From Bacteroidales bacterium (lineage in GTDB: Bacteria; Bacteroidota; Bacteroidia; Bacteroidales; UBA7960), in the NCBI GenBank assembly GCA_007132395.1, contig SLOR01000395.1, positions 1 to 22,244 of the forward strand: a stretch of DNA of 22,244 nt. The letters run 5' to 3'. Below the pieces are notes generated by a model that searched no databases, was not told the DNA's origin, and was given only the letters and a program-made list of their open reading frames with translations. The translations under genes were made by a program, and so were the position numbers. This document shows, in pieces, positions 1 to 6,596 of this stretch. Each line of letters opens with the position of its first letter. The first letter of the stretch is position 1.

Positions 1-617
1 ATCAGCCTTTCCTTTGACGTGGTAAGCAGGCGCATAATGGGCGGCTGAATTACCGGTACCAGGGCCATGTAAGAATAGGCCGCAATGGCAATGGGCCCGA
101 TAAACTCGGGTGCCAGCTTAGAGGAAAGGAAGATGGCCGTGGGGCCGTCGGCACCACCAATAATGGCAATGGCACCTGCCTGCTCGGCGGTAAAACCCAG
201 GAAGAGCGAAGACGAATAGGCCGCGAAAATACCAAACTGCGCCGCTGCACCCAGCAATACGAGCTTGGGCTTGGACAGCAGGGAAGAGAAGTCGGTCATG
301 GCACCAATACCCAGGAATATCAGCGGCGGGTAAATACCCCGCTCTACACCCTGGTAAAGAATATTCAGTACACTGCCTTGCTCATAGATACCTATCTGAA
401 GGTTGGCCGTAAGGTCGAAGGGGATATTCCCCATGATAATACCAAATCCGATGGGGATAAGCAGCAAAGGCTCATAATGCTTAATGATGGCAAGGGAGAT
501 AAAAAACAATCCCACGCATATCATCACCAGGTGCCTCCAGTCCACGTTAGTAAAGGCTGTATATCCCAGAAATTCGGATAGCTGTTGCGAAATAAATTCG
601 AAAATACTTACATCCAT
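1..617 (-). CDS. mmdB: Sodium ion-translocating decarboxylase, beta subunit (OadB/MmdB family), partial
   Basis: This integral inner-membrane subunit couples decarboxylation of the carboxybiotin carried by MmdC to export of Na+. The first 205 codons are visible and the 3' end lies outside the window; the family is usually about 380-430 residues. The ATG is at 617 (protein starts MDVSIFEF). Hydrophobic segments lie near residues 27-43, 50-63, 95-108, 118-140 and 172-190. The signature GGADGPT is at residues 154-160. By comparison with Klebsiella OadB, Asp157 and Tyr183 match the Na+/H+-handling residues Asp203 and Tyr229, with the same 26-residue spacing. The start lies 5 bases after the biotin-carrier stop, so the two are very likely co-transcribed. 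The family call is secure; substrate specificity (methylmalonyl-CoA rather than oxaloacetate or glutaconyl-CoA) is inferred from the operon. Confidence 0.93.
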   Translation of the reverse strand, partial: MDVSIFEFISQQLSEFLGYTAFTNVDWRHLVMICVGLFFISLAIIKHYEPLLLIPIGFGIIMGNIPFDLTANLQIGIYEQGSVLNILYQGVERGIYPPLIFLGIGAMTDFSSLLSKPKLVLLGAAAQFGIFAAYSSSLFLGFTAEQAGAIAIIGGADGPTAIFLSSKLAPEFIGPIAIAAYSYMALVPVIQPPIMRLLTTSKERL

Positions 618-622
618 AGTTC

Positions 623-1057
623 TTATCCTATTTCAATCATTACATCCCCTTCCATAACATTCTGTCCGGGAGTAATATGTATGGCTACTACTTTACCTTC
701 CTTATCGGAGTCGATGTTGTTTTCCATTTTCATGGCTTCCAGCACCAGGAGTTTTTGTCCTACAGTAATGGTATCTCCCACTTTACAGTGGATACTCAAT
801 ACGGTAGCGGGCAGAGGCGCTTTGATGGTGCCTGTTATTCTGCCGCCCTTGGTTCCCGTGCCTTCCGAGGGAGTGGTATCGGTAGAGGGCACCGCGCGGG
901 CCCTTACAAGCTTGGGAGTTTTTACAGGCTGCAGGGATTTATCAACCTCAACATTATAACTGGAGCCATTTACCTCCATCTCAATAATGTTGTCTTCCAC
1001 ATTAAGAATATGCACATCGTACACATTTCCATGTATTGTGAATTTATATTTTTTCAT
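623..1057 (-). CDS. mmdC: Biotin carboxyl carrier protein of methylmalonyl-CoA decarboxylase
   Basis: This is the mobile biotin carrier that takes the carboxyl group from methylmalonyl-CoA at the carboxyltransferase and delivers it to the membrane beta subunit. The protein has 144 residues. An N-terminal region of about 45 residues resembles those of Bacteroidota carriers. A Thr/Pro/Gly-rich linker follows (about residues 46-73), then a biotinyl/lipoyl domain (about 74-144). The biotinylation motif EAMKMEN is at 107-113 with acceptor Lys110, 34 residues from the C-terminus, as is normal for biotinyl domains. The gene sits between the gamma-type and beta subunits in the same orientation. A carrier for an ordinary acyl-CoA carboxylase is the alternative, but there is no biotin carboxylase gene here and the OadB and OadG partners argue for the Na+ pump. 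Confidence 0.93.
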   Translation of the reverse strand: MKKYKFTIHGNVYDVHILNVEDNIIEMEVNGSSYNVEVDKSLQPVKTPKLVRARAVPSTDTTPSEGTGTKGGRITGTIKAPLPATVLSIHCKVGDTITVGQKLLVLEAMKMENNIDSDKEGKVVAIHITPGQNVMEGDVMIEIG

Positions 1058-1115
1058 CGTGTTATCTGTCTTAAGATGGCCACAGGAAGCTTATTTCCTG
1101 TAATGCAGCATCACA

Positions 1116-1568
1116 TTAATTTTTTATAATATTTCTTAAGCCATAAATTTTCGAATTCCATGGCGAATAGGTGCGTGATACCTTATTGATGGTGAGCACC
1201 GTGTTTTCGTAATCATGCAATTCGGAACGATACAGATGAATGGCTGCAGCGATGGCCGCGTTAACTTCGCCACTCAAATCTTCGGGTTTGGCAGCGGTGG
1301 AAGATTCTGCTTCCACTGTATCCTTTGCCTGCTTTTTAAAAGTGAAAAATGCAGCCAGACTTGCTTTGAACTCGGGGGTATAGAGTTTGGGTGTATTGGT
1401 AAATACCACAAAGAGTAATAACAAAACCGTGAACACGATACCCATACCCAGTATGGCCATGAGCAGGCCATAGGGGTCGTTCTGGGCAAAGTGGCATACC
1501 TCATCGGCAGCTTTGGTGGCTCCTCCCTCCACTTTATCTGTAATGGTATTCAGATATAATTGTATCAT
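1116..1568 (-). CDS. OadG-family small membrane subunit of the sodium-pumping decarboxylase
   Basis: A 150-residue protein with one strong membrane segment (about residues 33-58, starting PYGLLMAILGMGIVF and rich in Leu and Val). A charged cytoplasmic region with Lys, Glu and Ala follows. The C-terminus reads SRTYSPWNSKIYGLRN (about 132-147), a tail typical of Bacteroidota OadG-like proteins. In known pumps this subunit (OadG, MmdD) anchors the soluble carboxyltransferase to the beta subunit and stabilises the complex. It starts 12 bases after the carboxyltransferase stop and is followed by the biotin carrier, the same relative order as mmdA-mmdD-mmdC-mmdB in Veillonella. No separate mmdE-like gene is present. 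Its short length and weak conservation are normal for the family. Confidence 0.87.
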   Translation of the reverse strand: MIQLYLNTITDKVEGGATKAADEVCHFAQNDPYGLLMAILGMGIVFTVLLLLFVVFTNTPKLYTPEFKASLAAFFTFKKQAKDTVEAESSTAAKPEDLSGEVNAAIAAAIHLYRSELHDYENTVLTINKVSRTYSPWNSKIYGLRNIIKN

Positions 1569-1580
1569 AATAAGAGGGTT

Positions 1581-3140
1581 TTACAAGGGAATATTGGAAT
1601 GTTTCTTGGGCGGATTCACATCCTTTTTGGTAGCCAGCGACTGCAGCGCCCTGATAATGCGGAAACGGGTATTGCGTGGTTCAATTACATCATCGATATA
1701 ACCGTACCTTGCAGCATTGTAAGGTGTGGCAAACTTTTCGAGATATTCAGCCTCTTTCTCCATCACAAACTTCATGCGCTCTTCATCATTCTCGATGGCT
1801 CTTATTTCTTTGCTGCTGAGAATTTCGGTGGCACCTTTGGGGCCCATAACGGCAATCTCGGCCATGGGCCAGGCGTAGTTGATATCTCCGCGCAGATGCT
1901 TGGAGCTCATTACACAGTAGGCTCCGCCGTAAGCTTTGCGCAACACAACGGTGATTTTGGGTACTGTGGCTTCACCATAAGCATACAGCAGCTTGGCGCC
2001 ATGCAGAATGATTCCGCCATACTCCTGCACTGTGCCGGGTAAGAAGCCGGGTACATCCACCAGGGTTACCAAAGGAATATTGAAGGCATCGCAGAAGCGA
2101 ACGAAGCGGGCGGCTTTGCGCGAAGCATTGATATCCAGAACTCCTGCCAGGTATTTGGGCTGATTGGCAACGATGCCTACCGAAATGCCGTTGAAGCGTG
2201 CAAAACCAGTAATGATATTGGGAGCATAGTTGCGCTGCACCTCTAAAAACTCTCCCTCATCAACCACACTGTAAATTACATCCTTTACGTCGTAGGGCTT
2301 GTTGGGGTTTTCGGGAATAATATTATTAAGACTTTCTTCCAGCCTGTCGATGGGATCTTCACAAGCAACCATGGGTGGCTCCTCAAGATTATTTTGCGGC
2401 AGGTAGCTCAGCAGTTTTCTTATGAGCTGAAGGCCTTGTTGCTCATCGTCGGCTACAAAGTGGGCAACGCCCGATTTGGTACCGTGTGTCATGGCACCAC
2501 CCAGCTCCTGTTCTGTTACTACTTCACCTGTTACAGTTTTCACAACCTTTGGCCCGGTAAGAAACATGTAGCTGTTCTCTTTGGTCATTACGATAAAATC
2601 GGTAAGCGCGGGCGAATATACAGCTCCCCCGGCGCAGGGTCCGAAAATACCGGTAATTTGTGGGATAACGCCCGAAGCGTTGATGTTGCGCTGAAAAATC
2701 TCGGCATATCCTGCAAGACTGTTCACCCCTTCCTGGATACGGGCACCGCCGCTGTCATTGAGGCCAATAACCGGCGCACCCACCTTCATGGCTTTATCCA
2801 TGATTTTGCAGATCTTCTCGGCATAAGCAAGGGAAAGCGACCCGCCAAAAACGGTAAAGTCCTGTGCATACACATATACCAGTCGCCCGTCAATAGTACC
2901 AAAGCCAGTAACAACACCATCGGCATAGTATTTTTGCTTATCGATATCAAAATCGGTACAGCGGTGTGTTACAAACATATCGAACTCCTCGAAGCTGCCT
3001 TCGTCCAGCAGTAAGTCTATACGTTCGCGGGCAGTAAGTTTACCCTTCTGGTGCTGGGCGTCGATTCTTTTCTGCCCTCCACCTAATTTGGCCTGCTCGC
3101 GTTTTTCGAGCAATTCTTTAATTTTCTTTTCAAAAGACAT
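1581..3140 (-). CDS. mmdA: Methylmalonyl-CoA decarboxylase alpha subunit (acyl-CoA carboxyltransferase)
   Basis: A 519-residue biotin-dependent carboxyltransferase of the AccD/PccB/MmdA family, at normal full length. It moves the carboxyl group of methylmalonyl-CoA onto the biotin of MmdC, releasing propionyl-CoA. Two crotonase-like halves are visible. The N-terminal half carries the oxyanion-hole motif GGARIQEGV (about residue 130) and FGPCAGGAVYSPAL (about 165-178). The C-terminal half has VDVPGFLPG followed by GGAYCVMSS (405-413). The N-terminus, with a Lys/Glu-rich helix and a KGKLTARERI segment, is typical. It starts 20 bases after the epimerase stop. Propionyl-CoA carboxylase beta subunit (reverse direction) has the same fold; the decarboxylase reading rests on the co-located OadB- and OadG-type subunits and the absence of biotin carboxylase. 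Confidence 0.95.
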   Translation of the reverse strand: MSFEKKIKELLEKREQAKLGGGQKRIDAQHQKGKLTARERIDLLLDEGSFEEFDMFVTHRCTDFDIDKQKYYADGVVTGFGTIDGRLVYVYAQDFTVFGGSLSLAYAEKICKIMDKAMKVGAPVIGLNDSGGARIQEGVNSLAGYAEIFQRNINASGVIPQITGIFGPCAGGAVYSPALTDFIVMTKENSYMFLTGPKVVKTVTGEVVTEQELGGAMTHGTKSGVAHFVADDEQQGLQLIRKLLSYLPQNNLEEPPMVACEDPIDRLEESLNNIIPENPNKPYDVKDVIYSVVDEGEFLEVQRNYAPNIITGFARFNGISVGIVANQPKYLAGVLDINASRKAARFVRFCDAFNIPLVTLVDVPGFLPGTVQEYGGIILHGAKLLYAYGEATVPKITVVLRKAYGGAYCVMSSKHLRGDINYAWPMAEIAVMGPKGATEILSSKEIRAIENDEERMKFVMEKEAEYLEKFATPYNAARYGYIDDVIEPRNTRFRIIRALQSLATKKDVNPPKKHSNIPL

Positions 3141-3160
3141 AAAAAACAGACTTTAAAGCG

Positions 3161-3574
3161 TTAGGATTTGTTTTTGTTTTCGCATAATTCGGTAAGCACA
3201 CCCCCTGTAGATTTTGGATGCAGGAAGGCAATGTCGAGGCCTTCAGCACCTTTGCGGGGCTTCTGATCTACAAGCTGAACGCCTTTGTTGCTGAGCTCTT
3301 CCAGGGCGCCCTCGATGCCTTCAACAGCAAAAGCCAGGTGGTGAACCCCTTCTCCCTTTTTGGCAACAAACTTGCCGATTGGCCCTTCGGGATCGGTAGA
3401 TTCAAGCAATTCTATCTTGGTTTGACCCAGCATGAAGAATGCTGTTTTTACTTTCTGGTCTTTCACTTCTTCAATGGCATAACATTTCAATCCCAGGATA
3501 TCTTCATAGTATTTGACAGACTCCTCAATATTGTTTACAGCAATACCAATGTGTTCAATATGTGTAAGTTTCAT
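3161..3574 (-). CDS. mce: Methylmalonyl-CoA epimerase
   Basis: A 137-residue vicinal-oxygen-chelate (glyoxalase fold) enzyme that interconverts (R)- and (S)-methylmalonyl-CoA. This links the mutase product (R) to the decarboxylase substrate (S). The N-terminal motif IEHIGIAV (metal ligand His8), KTAFFMLGQTKIELLE in the middle, VHHLAFAV (second metal ligand His, about 94-95) and the C-terminal VLTELCE (Glu ligand) match the epimerase signature. Length is normal. It is the first gene of the pump operon, with a good Bacteroidota -7 box 38-45 bases upstream of its ATG. The cytoplasmic role is well established for the family; assignment here is supported by both motifs and neighbours. Confidence 0.95.
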   Translation of the reverse strand: MKLTHIEHIGIAVNNIEESVKYYEDILGLKCYAIEEVKDQKVKTAFFMLGQTKIELLESTDPEGPIGKFVAKKGEGVHHLAFAVEGIEGALEELSNKGVQLVDQKPRKGAEGLDIAFLHPKSTGGVLTELCENKNKS

Positions 3575-3611
3575 AAGGTGATATTTAAGGGTGACAGGAT
3601 AATATTTGGCG

Positions 3612-3619
3612 CAAAGTTA
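3612..3619 (-). promoter_or_regulatory. Candidate -7 promoter box for the epimerase/decarboxylase operon
   Basis: On the minus strand the sequence reads TAACTTTG, an exact match to the Bacteroidota -7 consensus TAnnTTTG. It lies 37 bases before the epimerase ATG. No clear TTG -33 box is seen, only a T-rich stretch about 18 bases further upstream. Confidence 0.45.
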
Positions 3620-3698
3620 TGGATTTAAACCATTTAAAAAAGCGGGTTTTCCTGAATTATAAATACATTAGCCGAATGTTGTTAATAAACTAACAAAA

Positions 3699-3723
3699 GA
3701 GGTGCTGTAAGTGGCAAAACCTC
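3699..3723 (-). terminator. Possible weak terminator after the Ig-like lipoprotein gene
   Basis: On the minus strand GAGGT and ACCTC (5-bp stem, extendable by GC/GC across a bulge) flank a short loop and are followed by TTTTG and more T-rich sequence. It lies 14 bases past the lipoprotein stop codon. The stem is short, so this is tentative. Confidence 0.3.
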
Positions 3724-3736
3724 AAAAAGCTAAGAT

Positions 3737-5539
3737 TTATTCGGGTAAAAATCCCCATATTAACTCCACCTCCCAGTTCAGGCGAGCCTGCACTTGTTCG
3801 TGGTAAACACTTACTCTTTCCGGCTGAATGCCTTTCAGATAATTGCCCGTGTCCCATTTACCATTTGCATTGGTATCGTAAACCAGGCGAAGGCGATAAT
3901 TGCCTGCTGCCAGATAGTCGAACCGATAGGTGCCTGAGTCATCAATGATTTTATACTCCTTTACATCCCATTTATCGTCGAGCAGTTGTAGGATATACTG
4001 CGGCACATCGTCATCGGGGGGGAGGGTTAGGTTTACAAGGAAACTGCCGTAATCTGCAGAAGTGGTAGCTTTAAATGACCAGGTTAGTGTGTCATTCACG
4101 GCTCCGAAGATATCGGTAATGGCACCCGGCATGGCAACAAGACGATAGGCGGTGTCGGGTTCCAGCTCGTTAAGCATTTCCAGGTTACGCCGGGCCTGCC
4201 CGCTAAAGCGGAAATCGGCCGCAACAGGAACCGAATCATTCACAAAAAGACTCAGGGAGTCTGCCTCGAAACTTTCCAGGGGAGTTGGGCTTCGCAGGGT
4301 GAAGTTTTTGAAAAAGGGATGCTTACGTGCGCTAATGCCGGGAGCAGTAATGCTTAAAGTTGGTGTGTCTTCCTCCCGAGGTGCCCCTCGTCCCCGGGCA
4401 GGGCGTGGAGTAGTGGAAACCACAACAGAATCGAGCACAACACCACGGTCGCTCACCTCAAGATAAAGGGTGTCGGATGGGGCCTGCGCAAACCACAAGC
4501 CCAGGGTATCGCGGTTTTTGCTGTATTCGCGGATATACCAGTTTTCCGGGAGCGGATCAGTATATGACCTGATTGTTACTGAATCAACGGGGGAACGGAA
4601 TGCCAGATTGATTTTCCCTTTTCGCTCAGGCACAGCCGATAACAAACGTTGCACCGTATCTTTTTCCTGAAAAAGGAATAATGTATAGGTTTTAACATCG
4701 GGCGCGGGCGGAGCCAAAATGGTGTCTCCCGGCAAAGTATCATTGGGGGCAACTAATCCGTTGCCATTAGTTTCAACTCCGGTTTTTTCTCCCTCCGTTT
4801 CACCTTTAGGCTCTACCTGCCCTACATGCTGTTGTATATGGCCTGCAAACTCGGGAGTTATCAGCGAATCCAGGAAAGCTATTTTCTCATCGGAGGTATC
4901 ATACAGGTAATTAGCGTTCATATCCTTAAGGGCAAACATCAGGTATTCGCCTTGCCGCATATTGGTAATCATAAATTCGCCCTCTTTATTAGTTTTTGAC
5001 AGATACACCGGACGCTTAAGCATGGGCACTGAGTCGAAAACATCATCATACAGCATCACGAAAATGCCCTCTTCGGGTTTGTGAGTAAGGGAGTTAAGCA
5101 CCTTCCCCCTAACCGACAGCGAGTCAAGATAGCTGCCCGTTGATACCACAAACTGGAAATTAGGGATGGCATTGCCCTCGGTAATATCCACTATGGATTC
5201 GCCGAAGAAAAAACTATAGGTGGTATTCTTTGCAAGGGTATCCTCCACCTCCATAATGATGGAACGACCCCTGATACGCACCTCGGGGTCGTTTTCCAGG
5301 GGTGGTGAAACCAGAAAATTCTGACGCAGATTTTTCAGTTCCACAAATTCATCAAACCAGATGCGAACATCCTGTCCTTTATAATGCGTAGAATAATTGG
5401 GCGGCGTACTCCTTACTACCACGGGGGGGTCTTCGTCAATAGGCCCACCAGTAGGGGCAACAACATTGGCACACCCTGCCCACAGCAGGATTACCATCAG
5501 AGAAGAAATATGCGCAAAGGCCTTAGAGAAATGTATCAT
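3737..5539 (-). CDS. Ig-like domain surface lipoprotein of unknown function
   Basis: A 600-residue exported protein with an N-terminal hydrophobic signal ending at a lipobox-like LLWAGC (lipid-modified Cys23). The next residues, Gly/Pro/Asp-rich (TGGPIDEDPP), are typical of a widespread Bacteroidota lipoprotein family. About residues 35-130 resemble a bacterial Ig-like (Big_5/SbsA-type) domain with the usual PPVVVRSTPPN start. Later segments look like beta-sandwich repeats and include two Asp/Asn-rich loops that could bind calcium: MNANYLYDTSDE (about 205) and DTNANGKWDTG near the C-terminus. There is a Pro/Gly/Glu linker around 240-275. No catalytic motif is seen. It is a single gene between the epimerase operon and the deacetylase, with its own candidate promoter. 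Probably outer-membrane anchored; function unknown, perhaps structural or adhesive. Confidence 0.85.
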   Translation of the reverse strand: MIHFSKAFAHISSLMVILLWAGCANVVAPTGGPIDEDPPVVVRSTPPNYSTHYKGQDVRIWFDEFVELKNLRQNFLVSPPLENDPEVRIRGRSIIMEVEDTLAKNTTYSFFFGESIVDITEGNAIPNFQFVVSTGSYLDSLSVRGKVLNSLTHKPEEGIFVMLYDDVFDSVPMLKRPVYLSKTNKEGEFMITNMRQGEYLMFALKDMNANYLYDTSDEKIAFLDSLITPEFAGHIQQHVGQVEPKGETEGEKTGVETNGNGLVAPNDTLPGDTILAPPAPDVKTYTLFLFQEKDTVQRLLSAVPERKGKINLAFRSPVDSVTIRSYTDPLPENWYIREYSKNRDTLGLWFAQAPSDTLYLEVSDRGVVLDSVVVSTTPRPARGRGAPREEDTPTLSITAPGISARKHPFFKNFTLRSPTPLESFEADSLSLFVNDSVPVAADFRFSGQARRNLEMLNELEPDTAYRLVAMPGAITDIFGAVNDTLTWSFKATTSADYGSFLVNLTLPPDDDVPQYILQLLDDKWDVKEYKIIDDSGTYRFDYLAAGNYRLRLVYDTNANGKWDTGNYLKGIQPERVSVYHEQVQARLNWEVELIWGFLPE

Positions 5540-5588
5540 GTGAGTCGTTAAATCGCAACAAAGTAAAAGATTAACTGTTTAACCAGGG

Positions 5589-5596
5589 CAAAATTA
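5589..5596 (-). promoter_or_regulatory. Candidate -7 promoter box for the Ig-like lipoprotein gene
   Basis: Minus-strand TAATTTTG matches TAnnTTTG, 49 bases upstream of the lipoprotein ATG. A T-rich segment (TTTC) lies about 16 bases further upstream instead of a clean TTG. Confidence 0.38.
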
Positions 5597-5853
5597 TGAT
5601 TATTTAGGGAAAGAAACCCCTGTGCCCGGCATATAATAAAGGCAAAATTACCAGTATATCAAAACGGCCCTTTAAAGTTGCCATTTTGCTATCAAAAAGA
5701 ATTTTTCTTCGATTCAACGCCACAACTAATCCTGGCTGAAATGTCGAATAATGGAACATCAAAAAATATTATCACTTTTTTTGAACTCTGTTAAAAATTT
5801 TCTTTCTATCTTTACGTTAACAATTAACAAAACGTTCCTATTATAATCGTATT

Positions 5854-5940
5854 GGCTGTTTCGGTATCCCCTGAAGATTTCCCCAATTTCCCTTTTGTCT
5901 TCAATTCCATTTCCCCTCACCGAAGCAGCCTTTTTCCTTT
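5854..5940 (+). ncRNA. Possible structured element or terminator (11-bp inverted repeat plus T-run)
   Basis: GGCTGTTTCGG (5854-5864) can pair with CCGAAGCAGCC (5920-5930), 11 bp with one G-T pair. A shorter inner pairing GAAGA/TCTTC is possible in the 55-base pyrimidine-rich loop. On the plus strand the outer stem is followed by a T-run (5931-5935). A weak -7-like sequence, TATCTTTA, lies near 5807. It may be a small RNA, a terminator, or a folded 3' UTR of the deacetylase gene on the minus strand. Evidence is structural only. Confidence 0.2.
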
Positions 5941-5953
5941 TCCCCCCTTTATA

Positions 5954-6583
5954 TTATTGTAAATGATTGTGCTGTATGGGTTCAAAAGCATAGCCTTTTC
6001 GCGAAAAAAAATCCAGATAGCCGGGCAAAATATCAAGACATACCTTTGCTGCCCCGGGTGAATCATGAAAAACCACAACGGATCCCGGAGCCGTTTTTCG
6101 AATCATTTCCGACACTCTTTCGCCTTTTTTAACCCGCGGATCAAAATCATAACTCATAAGCGACCACATTATTATTGTATAGTGCTTCTTCAGTGCCCTC
6201 AACTGCCATGGAGTTATCTTTCCGTAAGGTGGGCGAAACAATCCGGACTTTACCACACGGTCACAAGCGGTTATATTCTCCAGGTATTCGGCTGTTGATA
6301 TATGCCATCCGTTTACATGGCTGTAGGTGTGGTTGCCCACCGCATGCCCCCTTGCGAGAATTTCCTTGTACAAATCAGGATTAGCCGCCACCTTTTCTCC
6401 AACACAAAAAAAAGTAGCCCGGGCATCATATTCATCCAATATATCAAGTACCGCCGGGGTAATCGAGGGATTGGGTCCGTCGTCAAAGGTGACAAACAGT
6501 TTTTTCTCCGTGGTTTTTATTTCCCAAACTACATGGGCAGGGGTTAAAAGTTTAAGGAGCTTAGGAGGTGAGAAAAATTGCAT
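5954..6583 (-). CDS. Polysaccharide deacetylase (NodB-homology, carbohydrate esterase 4)
   Basis: A metal-dependent enzyme that removes N-acetyl (or O-acetyl) groups from cell-wall or surface polysaccharide. From the ATG at 6583 it has 209 residues and all NodB motifs are present: TFDDGP (catalytic Asp34, metal Asp35), HTYSH (metal His85 and His89), RPPYG (117-121) and FHDS (His173). A longer reading frame begins at a TTG at 6607 that overlaps the kinase stop. I prefer the ATG because it gives the normal N-terminus just before the domain and leaves a 13-base gap. No signal peptide is evident, so it may act in the cytoplasm or at the membrane face. It is co-directional with and probably co-transcribed after the sensor kinase. 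Substrate unknown. Confidence 0.92.
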   Translation of the reverse strand: MQFFSPPKLLKLLTPAHVVWEIKTTEKKLFVTFDDGPNPSITPAVLDILDEYDARATFFCVGEKVAANPDLYKEILARGHAVGNHTYSHVNGWHISTAEYLENITACDRVVKSGLFRPPYGKITPWQLRALKKHYTIIMWSLMSYDFDPRVKKGERVSEMIRKTAPGSVVVFHDSPGAAKVCLDILPGYLDFFSRKGYAFEPIQHNHLQ

Positions 6584-6596
6584 GTGCCCGAGGGGG

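Larger units (their letters stand above)
5540..5953. other. 414-base intergenic region, AT-rich, no gene seen
   Basis: No convincing coding region in either strand. The part nearest 5540 holds the lipoprotein promoter. Around 5760-5850 the DNA is very AT-rich, with a small inverted repeat (GTTAA/TTAAC near 5815). The part 5854-5940 contains the long-loop inverted repeat described separately, with a strongly pyrimidine-rich plus strand. The region acts at least as the 3' end of the deacetylase transcript and the 5' end of the lipoprotein transcript. Confidence 0.6.
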
